Under the pieces are notes generated by a model. That model saw only the letters and a list, made by a program, of their open reading frames with translations, was not told where the DNA came from and searched no databases. 8,615 bases of DNA from Candidatus Stahliibacteriota bacterium (GTDB lineage: Bacteria > Hydrothermota > Tepidihabitantia > SM23-42): assembly GCA_030613445.1 (NCBI GenBank), contig JAUWLY010000110.1, positions 1-8,615 of the forward strand, read 5' to 3'. Positions 1-7,062 of the stretch are shown here, piece by piece. The first letter of the stretch is position 1. Each line of letters begins with the position of its first letter. Made by a program: the position numbers and the translations under genes.

Positions 1-350
1 TCCTCCTTTTCGATCTGTTCACCCTTTAGTTTGTCCTTACCATATTCGTCAACGACTGTTCCTTTCCACATCTTCGTACCAAAATGGAGCGATCCTTTCA
101 TCAAGGCATGGGCTGCAACTGGGCTGGTAAGCAGTAAGAAAACCCCACATATCAAGGCTTTAACCCCCATTGGTGTAAAGCCCTTTAATAAAAAGATACC
201 GATCATAATACCAAATGTTCCCAAGGTAACGCATTTTGTCGATGCCTGCAAACGATTGTACACATCAGGAAATCGGACCAAACCGATTGCACCAAGGATA
301 TCAAAAGCTATGCCAATCCAGATTATTATCCAACCGATCGGGCTAATCAT
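1..350 (-). CDS. mrpG: Mrp/Mnh antiporter subunit G (MrpG), 3' end cut by the window edge
   Basis: Small membrane subunit of the Mrp-type Na+/H+ antiporter module; it packs with MrpE and MrpF at the far end of the membrane arm. The 116 residues visible start at the ATG at 350-348 and stay open to the left edge, with no stop codon seen. There are three hydrophobic segments (about 5-25, 40-57 and 62-83). The family signature is at residues 27-44: FPDVYNRLQASTKCVTLG, against the usual LPDvYtRlHAatKa.TLG; the usual His is Gln here (Q35). A hydrophilic tail follows residue 90. The start overlaps the end of mrpF by 8 nt and has an AGGAG about 5 nt upstream. The last bases before the edge read AAGGAGGA on the coding strand and may be the ribosome site of a further gene, so little of the protein is probably missing. 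The family call is firm. Confidence 0.93.
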   Translation of the reverse strand, partial: MISPIGWIIIWIGIAFDILGAIGLVRFPDVYNRLQASTKCVTLGTFGIMIGIFLLKGFTPMGVKALICGVFLLLTSPVAAHALMKGSLHFGTKMWKGTVVDEYGKDKLKGEQIEKE

Positions 351-597
351 CGAGACTCCTTTTTTCAAGATATTTGGCTAATGCCAATGTGCCAATAAAA
401 CTGAACAGTGCGAGCGTAATCGACAGGTCCATTAAGTATGCTAAATCAAAGAATAATGCACTAAGCGCGGTAATCCCCACAAATAGTATACCCATGATAT
501 CTACACCTACTGCACGATCTGAGATAGAGGGACCCTGATAAATCCTGAACAGACACAGGAATCCACCAATTGCCAGAATGCTTATCATCATACTCAT
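343..597 (-). CDS. mrpF: Mrp/Mnh antiporter subunit F (MrpF)
   Basis: MrpF-family subunit of 84 aa, the usual length for the family, with three transmembrane helices (about 3-18, 33-50 and 55-75). The conserved loop R18-IYQGPSISDRAVGVD ends at D33 and carries D27-R28, the hallmark of the family ('GPt..DRv.alD'). The end of the last helix carries FIGTLALAKYLE, also typical. The ATG at 597 overlaps the stop of mrpE in an ATGA arrangement, with GGAGG about 8 nt upstream inside the mrpE reading frame. Two further in-frame ATGs (codons 3 and 4) are possible but lie farther from the ribosome site. MrpF supports assembly of the Mrp/MBH membrane arm and forms part of the ion path in solved structures of that family. 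A specific transported ion cannot be read from the sequence. Confidence 0.93.
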   Translation of the reverse strand: MSMMISILAIGGFLCLFRIYQGPSISDRAVGVDIMGILFVGITALSALFFDLAYLMDLSITLALFSFIGTLALAKYLEKRSLDD

Positions 598-1079
598 TCG
601 AATATCCTCCTTAAAAACTTCTCAAACCCTTTAGCAATGATTTTCGACGCCTCCTCAATCTCTGTAGATTGAACCCAAATCCAGTGTATATAAAGAAACT
701 CACCATCTATGTCACAGGTCATTGTTCCAGGCGTTAAGGTTATAGAATTTGCTAAAAACACCTTGGCTATGTCTGTTGTTAAAGTCGTTTTAATCTTGAC
801 AATACCTGGTTTGATCGGTCTTTCAGGATGTAATACTCGGTAAGCAACATCTATATTTGCCTTAAACATATACCAGATAAACACCGGTATATAAATGATA
901 ACCCAAAAAAGTCGATGTAATTGCAGGAATTTCACCGGCTTGCTTGTAAAGTAACCACCAAAAAGAATTGTCCCAAGCAGCACAACGATCACACCAACGA
1001 CCAGGTGATCAACATTAACACTCAATGTTAACAAGAACCACAAACAGAAGCCGATGATAAAATATATTACATAGCGCAT
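594..1079 (-). CDS. mrpE: Mrp/Mnh antiporter subunit E (MrpE)
   Basis: MrpE (MNHE family) subunit of 161 aa, normal length. Two or three N-terminal hydrophobic segments (about 3-20, 24-45 and 55-73) are followed by a cytoplasmic alpha/beta domain. Family motifs are clear: an ANIDVAYRVLHPE segment from A74, then PIKPGIVKIKT (88-98), then ANSITLTPGTMTCDIDGEFLYIHW (110-133), which is close to the standard AnsITLTPGT.t..i.g..l.VH pattern. The ATG at 1079 is preceded by TAAGGAGG, whose TAA is the stop of mrpD, so the ribosome site overlaps the upstream stop and translation is probably coupled. It sits between mrpD and mrpF, the standard order in Mrp operons. Its role is structural, as part of the antiporter module. 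Confidence 0.95.
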   Translation of the reverse strand: MRYVIYFIIGFCLWFLLTLSVNVDHLVVGVIVVLLGTILFGGYFTSKPVKFLQLHRLFWVIIYIPVFIWYMFKANIDVAYRVLHPERPIKPGIVKIKTTLTTDIAKVFLANSITLTPGTMTCDIDGEFLYIHWIWVQSTEIEEASKIIAKGFEKFLRRIFE

Positions 1080-1089
1080 TAAAGCCTCC

Positions 1090-2592
1090 TTAGAAACTCA
1101 TCGAGAAATAATTAAATACCATATGAGAGTATTCTAAACCCCTAAGTAATGCATGAGCCGCGGGACCGGCTATATAATCAACTATCGTTTGATAGCCAAC
1201 ACCTACAAGAACTATTAAGACTACGAGCAGTACCATTGCGACCCTCATTGTAAAAGGTGCTGGCTTTGCCTCACTCTTTCCCTTCTTCATGAACACATTG
1301 TTCTCAATTCTTAATAAATATCCAAGGGAAAGAAGACTCAGAACACCTGCGGCTATTGCTATCCATAAAAATCCCGCCTTGATAGCACCGATTATGATAA
1401 ATAATTTTGCAAAAAAGCCAATCAGTGGTGGCATACCGATTACTGAAAGGGCACCGATGCGAAAACTCCATGCAGTAGTGGACATTCGTTCACCGAGTCC
1501 AGAAAGTTTTTTGATATCGGTAGTGCCTGCGGAATGAACCACTGAGCCTGAGGTTAAAAATAGTAATCCTTTAGCAAGACTATGAGCTAGAATAAAGAGA
1601 ATTGCACCAAGAACTCCATAGTAGTTACCAATACCAAATCCTAATAGGATAAAACCAACCTGAGAGATACTGGAATAGGCAAGTAACCGCTTGTAATCAT
1701 TCTGGCTGAACGCAGTTACTCCAGCAAATATTATTGAGAGTAATCCTAGACCGATCAGAAAATTGAAAAACAGCGGATCATTTGCCCGGCTTAGACCAAA
1801 AATATTAAAAATTATGCGCGCACTTGTATAGATACCAAAAACTTTAGTGCAAATCCCTGCCAATAGACTGGAAATAGGAGCCGGTGCTGCTGGATACGCA
1901 TCTAGAAGCCATGAATGAAATGGTACTAGAGCTGCTTTAATACTGAAGGCAAAAAGCAGCATCCCCAGCGTCATCCAGAAGAATGTTGTATTTTTTGCAA
2001 ACTGCAAGGCAGTTGAAATATCAGCAAGGTTCAATGTAGAAGTTTTCGCATAAATAAGAGCTATTGTCAAAAGAAATATTAATCCTGCTATTTCTCCCAT
2101 TACAATGTATTTAAACGATGCTTCAAGTTGTTCACCCTTCAACCCAAAGGCAACCAGTGCATATGACGAGAGCGCTGCGATCTCCAAAAAGACAAACATA
2201 TTAAACAAGTCACCGGTGATAACAATCCCCATCATCCCTGCCGTCATCAACATTAACAAAGTATAGAATTTCCAATTTCCAGTATACGTGGATAAAAAGC
2301 GTAGAGAAAACATACTACATGCAAAAACGATGATAGATATCACTAGTACCATGAATGCCGAGAATGAATCATAAGCCATAACAATACCGAGCGGTGGAGG
2401 CCAATTGCCCATCTTGTAAACAACCATGGAAATCTCCTGGCTCACAGCAACACCATACAATGCGAGAACGAAGAGCACAAAGGCAACAGCAGTAGATAGT
2501 AGCCAGACTAGAGGTTTGTATATCTTCCCAAGTATTGGTATGAGAAAGGCACTGAATAAAGGCAGTGCAATAAATAAGGGTATAAACGCCAT
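1090..2592 (-). CDS. mrpD: Mrp/Mnh antiporter subunit D (MrpD), NuoN/M-like ion-translocating subunit
   Basis: A 500-aa protein with about 14 transmembrane segments, related to NuoL/M/N of complex I and to MbhH. The ion-path residues can be seen: E137 in TM5 (FLEIAALSSY), K219 in TM7 (SIKAALVPFHSW), K250 in TM8 (GICTKVFGIY), H337 and K341 (AHSLAKGLLFLTSGSV), and K396 in TM12 (GFFAK). E137 has the same number as the essential Glu reported for Bacillus MrpD. The ATG at 2592 was preferred over the TTG one codon upstream, because AGGAGG lies 5 nt from the ATG but only 2 nt from the TTG. It follows mrpC by 10 nt. All the key charges are present, so it should be an active H+/Na+ translocating subunit. 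Which ion is moved cannot be decided from the sequence. Confidence 0.95.
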   Translation of the reverse strand: MAFIPLFIALPLFSAFLIPILGKIYKPLVWLLSTAVAFVLFVLALYGVAVSQEISMVVYKMGNWPPPLGIVMAYDSFSAFMVLVISIIVFACSMFSLRFLSTYTGNWKFYTLLMLMTAGMMGIVITGDLFNMFVFLEIAALSSYALVAFGLKGEQLEASFKYIVMGEIAGLIFLLTIALIYAKTSTLNLADISTALQFAKNTTFFWMTLGMLLFAFSIKAALVPFHSWLLDAYPAAPAPISSLLAGICTKVFGIYTSARIIFNIFGLSRANDPLFFNFLIGLGLLSIIFAGVTAFSQNDYKRLLAYSSISQVGFILLGFGIGNYYGVLGAILFILAHSLAKGLLFLTSGSVVHSAGTTDIKKLSGLGERMSTTAWSFRIGALSVIGMPPLIGFFAKLFIIIGAIKAGFLWIAIAAGVLSLLSLGYLLRIENNVFMKKGKSEAKPAPFTMRVAMVLLVVLIVLVGVGYQTIVDYIAGPAAHALLRGLEYSHMVFNYFSMSF

Positions 2593-2595
2593 CAA

Positions 2596-2603
2596 CTCCT
2601 CCT
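2596..2603 (-). promoter_or_regulatory. Shine-Dalgarno of mrpD, decides ATG over TTG
   Basis: AGGAGGAG on the coding strand. It begins inside the TAA stop of mrpC and ends three bases before the ATG at 2592. Spacing from AGGAGG is 5 nt to the ATG but 2 nt to the adjacent in-frame TTG, so the ATG is the likelier start. Confidence 0.75.
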
Positions 2604-2941
2604 TATCCTTTCAGCCTTTTGATCTCTGCAATATCAAATGTCTTATAACGATCATATATACGTAGAATCACAGTCAACATTAGTGCAGTTGTCGCCAGAC
2701 CAATAACAATAGCAGTCAGTACAAGAGCCTGAGGAATCGGATCAACGAAGTTGTGTGGAGTATCAAGCTTAGTTATAATGGGAGCTAAAGCACCTTTTTT
2801 AAAGCCAACAAGTGCAAAGAAAAGGTTCACGGCATATTCGATAAGAACAAACCCGATCGCTATCTTGATCAAATTACGTTTTGTAACAATCGCATACAGA
2901 CCGATTAAAAACAGTATGATGCAACTAGCAAAAACAATCAT
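2603..2941 (-). CDS. mrpC: Mrp/Mnh antiporter subunit C (MrpC), NuoK-like
   Basis: A 112-aa NuoK-like membrane subunit with three helices (about 2-19, 26-46 and 69-95), the usual length for MrpC/MbhG. The near-invariant family stretch DPIPQALVLTAIVIGLATTAL is at residues 67-87, and RNLIKIAIG (22-30) matches the conserved loop before helix 2. Helix 2 contains E35 in LIEYAVNL. By ungapped comparison with E. coli NuoK this lies about one helical turn after NuoK Glu36, at a site where MrpC proteins usually have a small or polar residue. There is no counterpart of NuoK Glu72. The ATG at 2941 has GAGGAG 6 nt upstream and lies 10 nt after the mrpB stop. It probably forms part of the lateral hydrophilic axis between MrpD and the rest of the membrane arm. 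Confidence 0.94.
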   Translation of the reverse strand: MIVFASCIILFLIGLYAIVTKRNLIKIAIGFVLIEYAVNLFFALVGFKKGALAPIITKLDTPHNFVDPIPQALVLTAIVIGLATTALMLTVILRIYDRYKTFDIAEIKRLKG

Positions 2942-2951
2942 CTCTCTCTCC

Positions 2952-3386
2952 TCAATCCTCGATAATATATTTCTGTGCAGCTAAAGCGAGAAAAATCGCA
3001 AACAATCCCGCTCCCACTTTAATCGCGATCGCAATATTACAGATCGGTATGATACCAGCACTCAATAGATGCAATGGGGTCCCTTTTGGTAAGAAGTTTA
3101 TAAAGAAAGTTCCTGCGAGTAGAAGTCCTAAAAACGCAACCGAGACAAAAAGAAGACCGCCGATACTTTCCCAAACAGAAGCCTGTGTCGACGCGCTTCT
3201 TTCATCCTTTGCCTTACTACCAAACGTCAGCAGTTTGAGCACGAATACACCTGCAATAATAACACCACCAGCAAAACCACCACCCGGTGTCAAGTGACCA
3301 TGTAGGATTATATAGAGACCGTAAATAAATATAAATCCAATGACAATATTAGTTACTGTTTTAACAATCAAACTCATGCCTTTCAT
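2952..3386 (-). CDS. mrpB: Mrp/Mnh antiporter subunit B (MnhB domain; MbhF-like)
   Basis: A 144-aa membrane protein made up of a single MnhB domain with four hydrophobic segments. Two signatures are visible: HGHLTPGGGFAGGVI (29-43), the classic hGH..PGGGF.gG motif, and PICNIAIAIKVGAGL (114-128), the conserved half-helix region. A short charged loop (about 56-66) separates helices 2 and 3. The length equals stand-alone MrpB of Bacillus and MbhF of Pyrococcus. The ATG at 3386 overlaps the upstream stop in an ATGA arrangement and has GGGGAGGA ending 4 nt upstream. A second ATG at codon 4 is less well placed. It belongs to the part of Mrp and MBH complexes that is thought to carry Na+, but the Na+ dependence here is inference. 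Confidence 0.94.
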   Translation of the reverse strand: MKGMSLIVKTVTNIVIGFIFIYGLYIILHGHLTPGGGFAGGVIIAGVFVLKLLTFGSKAKDERSASTQASVWESIGGLLFVSVAFLGLLLAGTFFINFLPKGTPLHLLSAGIIPICNIAIAIKVGAGLFAIFLALAAQKYIIED

Positions 3387-3922
3387 TTTTTCCTCCCCGA
3401 TTTGCGGATCAAGGTGACAACAGCAATCACTGAGGTAAACAGCACGGTCGCTTCACCCAGTGTGTCAAGGGCACGAAAATCGAGAATTACATTGGCAACA
3501 ATATTTGCACCACCTGGACCGTAAGACGAAAGTCCCAACCGAATATACTCCATAGCCACTTTCATTATCGGTTCACCAAAGGCTGGTATCTCCTGCAGTG
3601 TTCTGAACATCACAATGAGAAATAAAATAGCAAAACCCGAGAATGACACAATGGCCAGAATTTGAGTACCTGATAACTTTTTACCGATCGTTTTATCAAT
3701 ATGAGTAGTCCGTAAAATCACTGCAACAAAAATAACAATGGTCAAGACTTCAACGACAATTTGGACAATGGCCAGATCCGGAGCCTGTAACATGATGAAC
3801 ATAATGGCTACAGAAAAACCGACCGCACCCAGCGAAATCACTGCAGCCATGAGATCCTTTATTTCAGTTGCGATGATTGCTGCAGTAACCATGAATATAA
3901 GAAACAGATAGAGTTCAATCAT
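3383..3922 (-). CDS. Fused MbhD-MbhE type protein (equivalent to the MrpA C-terminal region)
   Basis: A 179-aa membrane protein with two recognisable parts. Residues about 5-72 match the DUF4040/MbhD segment: KDLMAAVISLGAVGFSVA, then APDLAIVQIVVEVLTIVIF with D49 and E58 at the places of the conserved acidic residues. Residues about 88-176 match MbhE: GGANIVANVILDFRALDTLGE (137-157) with D148, D153 and E157. In canonical MrpA both parts form the C-terminus of one 800-aa chain; in the Pyrococcus MBH they are separate MbhD and MbhE. Here they are fused to each other but separate from the NuoL-like protein upstream, 15 nt away. The ATG at 3922 has only a GGGGG-type ribosome site, the weakest in the operon. 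The family assignment is good; the name MbhDE is mine. Confidence 0.88.
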   Translation of the reverse strand: MIELYLFLIFMVTAAIIATEIKDLMAAVISLGAVGFSVAIMFIMLQAPDLAIVQIVVEVLTIVIFVAVILRTTHIDKTIGKKLSGTQILAIVSFSGFAILFLIVMFRTLQEIPAFGEPIMKVAMEYIRLGLSSYGPGGANIVANVILDFRALDTLGEATVLFTSVIAVVTLIRKSGRKK

Positions 3923-3937
3923 TTAGACCCCCACTAT

Positions 3938-5860
3938 TCACAACACCAACAATATCAAGATGATAATTCCACCTAAGAATATCCACCCGACATAGTTATA
4001 CAGTTCGCCAGTGTGCAAAAATGATAGAAAACGACTAAGGTTTTTGACTACCTTACCAATCGATTCATAAATAAAACCAATAAGTCGATTAATCACTTCT
4101 TTAAAAATTACTGCTAGTCCGCGTGCAGCAGCATTCAGATAATTATAGAAATCAAAAGAACCAGCTTCGCCGAATTCAAAAGTCTTTTTCAACATATCAA
4201 TAGTATGTACAGAGGAGTAAAAATTCGGGCCGGTCATGCGAGCTGCTTCTTCATCCAATATCTCACCACCTATAAAAACCCGGCTTCGCTTTGGCTTCAG
4301 CGCAGTACCAAATAAGAAAACAACTAGTCCTATAATCATCCCAACAATGACCAATATTGTCGCAAGACCAGGCATCCAGAAACCACTCTCTACGATACCA
4401 AAAGGAAGTGCAGGATAGATAAGATGCCGTAATGGTAGCGAGTAAGCAAACACACCAAATACAATACATAATAGGGCTAACAGAAGTGCAGGTACTACCA
4501 TTTCAAATCTAGTCTCCCTTACTTTACTGAGTTCCTTAGGACGCTCTCCTAAAAATAGTGAATGGGTGATTTTCAAGAAAGATGCAAGCGTCAAAATGCT
4601 TCCAAACATTGCCGCAATTAAAAATATCGGCCAGAGATTTGACACCTTGCCAAATTCAATAATTCCTTGATAAACCATCCATTTTGAAAAGAATCCGTTT
4701 AAGGGAGGTACTCCTGAAATAGCGAACGCAGCTATGAGAAATGTAAACAGGGTTATTGGCATCTTTGTAGCCAAGCCACCCAAACGATCGAGATCGGTTG
4801 TTCTCGCCCGGTATTCAACAGAACCCGCCGACAAAAAGAGACACGCTTTATATATAGAATGATTGAGCATATGGAAAAGACCACCAGCAATGCCGATGGG
4901 TATGCCAGTTCCAATGCCTAAAACCATATAACCAACCTGGGATACCGCATGGAATGAAAGTAACCTCATCGCCTCTTTCTGAATCATAGCCATTGCTACT
5001 GCCGCGATGATTGTTACCGAGCCAATGATCATTAGCAAAATTCTAAGGTGAACTGAACCAGTTATATCAAAAAAGAAATAAGATATCCTTACCAAAAGGT
5101 ATATACCGATTAATTTATCAAGACTTGCCGGTATAAAAGCCATAGTCGAAGCCGGTACGACCTTTGCCGCTTCAGGTATCCAGGTGTGTAGAGGTATTGC
5201 TCCAGCTTTGGCAATGGCGCCAATCATTATAAGGATATATGCAGTGATCATCCAGGGACCACTGAGTAAGAGCTTTGGATCTGCCGGGATATTTATATTG
5301 CCAACCTTGACGAACAATATTACGATCCCGAGCATCATGAGGAAATCTGATACGCCGATAATCGTAACTGCTTTTCGTGCCGCAAAAGAGCTGTCCTTCT
5401 TACCTACAAGCAGAATACCATAAAGAGTGAAAACAAGAACATTCCAGAAGATTAAAAGAAATATAAGATTCCCGGTAATCACCACACCATTGGCGGCTGC
5501 TAATGTAAGGGCAATATACAGGTGATATACTCTTTCTCCCGGTTTCTTAGACATTGACTTCAGACAGTATAGCCACACCAAGAAAGCGAATATTGCGTTA
5601 AACAGAAGGATGAATCCTGCAAGACTGTCCATATAAAATCTGAAGTCAATGCCAAACATGGTTGCCGGCACTGCGGTAATCACGCCAGTTCTTGTGGCAA
5701 TAAAGATCTTAATCGCAAAAAACAACGTCAGAATAAAACCAAGGAAGTTGAATTCAGAACGCAGACGATTGATAAGATAACCAAACAAACCGCATACTAC
5801 TGGTAGCAGCAAAACAAGATAATAAATCTCAAATTCAACACCCAATATAGTAATACTCAT
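3938..5860 (-). CDS. NuoL/MbxH'-like antiporter-type subunit with C-terminal extension
   Basis: A large membrane protein (640 aa from this ATG) of the NuoL/MrpA-N/HyfB superfamily with roughly 15-16 helices. Residues 1-520 hold the proton-antiporter domain. K218 in TM7 (AIAKAGAIPLHTW), H330, H334 and K338 in FHMLNHSIYKACLFLSAGSV, and K393 in FFSKW are conserved. The TM5 glutamate is not: the motif reads LLIFWNVLVF with Asn at residue 140. Residues about 528-549 read VFIGGEILDEEAARMTGPNFY, typical of hydrogenase-linked NuoL homologues. After this come a long amphipathic segment (about 555-615) and a final helix, resembling the NuoL lateral helix and its anchor. The ATG shares one base with the preceding TGA; an in-frame GTG at 5863 (641 aa, 4-nt overlap) is also possible. 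It probably moves H+ or Na+ within the complex. Confidence 0.92.
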   Translation of the reverse strand: MSITILGVEFEIYYLVLLLPVVCGLFGYLINRLRSEFNFLGFILTLFFAIKIFIATRTGVITAVPATMFGIDFRFYMDSLAGFILLFNAIFAFLVWLYCLKSMSKKPGERVYHLYIALTLAAANGVVITGNLIFLLIFWNVLVFTLYGILLVGKKDSSFAARKAVTIIGVSDFLMMLGIVILFVKVGNINIPADPKLLLSGPWMITAYILIMIGAIAKAGAIPLHTWIPEAAKVVPASTMAFIPASLDKLIGIYLLVRISYFFFDITGSVHLRILLMIIGSVTIIAAVAMAMIQKEAMRLLSFHAVSQVGYMVLGIGTGIPIGIAGGLFHMLNHSIYKACLFLSAGSVEYRARTTDLDRLGGLATKMPITLFTFLIAAFAISGVPPLNGFFSKWMVYQGIIEFGKVSNLWPIFLIAAMFGSILTLASFLKITHSLFLGERPKELSKVRETRFEMVVPALLLALLCIVFGVFAYSLPLRHLIYPALPFGIVESGFWMPGLATILVIVGMIIGLVVFLFGTALKPKRSRVFIGGEILDEEAARMTGPNFYSSVHTIDMLKKTFEFGEAGSFDFYNYLNAAARGLAVIFKEVINRLIGFIYESIGKVVKNLSRFLSFLHTGELYNYVGWIFLGGIIILILLVL

Positions 5861-7062
5861 CACAAAAGTCCTCCGTTAGCGGTGAGATAATCCACCGGTT
5901 GATAAATAAAAATACCAAGGAGCAATGAAATGAGTGCAAGTATGAAAATGACAGTCAAACCAGTATAACATAACGGCTTAACTTTCCCTTTACTCTGACC
6001 AAAGAATAACTTGCTGTAAAATCTAATATTGTATAAAAGAGTGAAGACAGCCGCAATAATCGCACCGATACCAAAGTATGCGGAGTTACTGACTGCGCCA
6101 ATAATCACCCCTAATTTTGACCAGAATCCAACCATTGGGAAAAATCCAACGATTGAACCAATGAGAAATGCCATCGAGACACCCAAAACCGGCGATCCTT
6201 TCAGCATGCCGCCTATCGCATTCAGGTCACTTTTGCCAGTCGCATCTTCGATCAGACCAACCCCATAGAAGAGTCCTGCTTTTGCAAGTCCATGGGCAAG
6301 AATATATAACATACCTCCGATTATTCCATATATACCGCCAACGGCAAAACCTAATAGAATAAATCCGATTTGGCTTATCGTTGAGAATGCAAGCAGTTCC
6401 CTGAGATCATTAGAAAGAAGCGCGGCACCACCCCCTATTATACAGGAAGCAAGCGCTAACCACGCAACAGTACTGAAGAACCCGGTCGAAAAGTATTGAC
6501 CAGTCGAAAAAAGTCTCAAGAATAAAATAACGCCTAGGTTTTCAGCTATTCCAGCAAGACAACCGCCAATCGCTGCGGGGACTGATTTATAAGCTGGTAC
6601 AAGCCAAACGTGGATCGGGATTATAACAGATTTTGCCAGGATACCAACAAGAATAAAAGTACTGGCCAGGTCGTTATATATCTTAATTTGGAACAGATTG
6701 AATGTTCCATTATCAAGCCAGAGCATTACAAGACCAATGAGCATAATAGCCGCAGCCCCGAAATTAACAAGGAATGTGATGTTTGCCGCCTTAGAGCTGT
6801 CACCTTTTCGATAATAACCCACTGTTCGCCAAATAGCAAATGTCGAAATCTCCCAGAAAATAAATATCAGTAAAAGGTTGTATGATAATGCCACGCCCAC
6901 ACCAGAACCAACGATTAAAAGAAGCATCAAGTAGTATTCTAGTTTATGCCCTTTTCCCCTGATTGTTGCAAGTGAATAAATAAAGGACATCAAACCAATG
7001 AATACAAATAAAGCGCTGAGGAAGATACCAAATCTATCTACGAAAAAGTCAAGGCCTATCAT
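5860..7062 (-). CDS. Short NuoN/MrpD-like antiporter-type subunit (400 aa)
   Basis: A membrane protein of the proton-antiporter M superfamily with about 12 helices. Ion-path residues: E71 (TM5, FWEISTFAIW), K144 (TM7, ILAKSVIIPIHVW), H257 and K261 (AHGLAKAGLFYG), and K316 (GFWSK). The TM5 glutamate lies at 71 against 137 in the MrpD of the same operon, so about 66 N-terminal residues, equal to TM1-2, are absent. The C-terminal part runs parallel to MrpD, ending near QPVDYL as MrpD does at TIVDYI. The start cannot be moved upstream: an in-frame TAG lies two codons before the ATG. The ATG overlaps the hydrogenase stop (ATGA) and AAGGAG lies about 9 nt upstream. The position right after the catalytic subunit suggests it is a dedicated subunit of the hydrogenase complex rather than of Mrp itself. 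Confidence 0.9.
   Translation of the reverse strand: MIGLDFFVDRFGIFLSALFVFIGLMSFIYSLATIRGKGHKLEYYLMLLLIVGSGVGVALSYNLLLIFIFWEISTFAIWRTVGYYRKGDSSKAANITFLVNFGAAAIMLIGLVMLWLDNGTFNLFQIKIYNDLASTFILVGILAKSVIIPIHVWLVPAYKSVPAAIGGCLAGIAENLGVILFLRLFSTGQYFSTGFFSTVAWLALASCIIGGGAALLSNDLRELLAFSTISQIGFILLGFAVGGIYGIIGGMLYILAHGLAKAGLFYGVGLIEDATGKSDLNAIGGMLKGSPVLGVSMAFLIGSIVGFFPMVGFWSKLGVIIGAVSNSAYFGIGAIIAAVFTLLYNIRFYSKLFFGQSKGKVKPLCYTGLTVIFILALISLLLGIFIYQPVDYLTANGGLL
5870..5874 (-). promoter_or_regulatory. Shine-Dalgarno of the NuoL-like gene (GTG or ATG start)
   Basis: GGAGG on the coding strand, located in the last codons of the upstream 400-aa subunit. It is 6 nt from GTG 5863 and 9 nt from ATG 5860, so both starts are workable. 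ATG was chosen because it is the more common start codon. Confidence 0.6.

Noticed and set aside
31..381. Plus-strand open frame of 116 aa at the left end
   Set aside because: It lies opposite mrpG and mrpF, has no family features, and the minus strand carries the clear MrpG signature over the same bases.
4263..4469. Minus-strand 68-aa frame inside the NuoL-like gene
   Set aside because: It is another reading frame within a conserved coding region and its composition (Cys and Trp rich) looks like frame noise.
6610..6873. Plus-strand open frames such as this one and those near 7323-7634 and 1289-1537
   Set aside because: They lie wholly opposite strongly conserved minus-strand genes, have no ribosome site or recognisable motif, and are explained as shadows.
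5860..7062. Frameshifted or broken antiporter gene
   Set aside because: The frame is intact, the core motifs are in order, and the start overlaps the previous stop in normal ATGA style. An in-frame stop just upstream and an intact preceding gene leave no room for a lost N-terminus.
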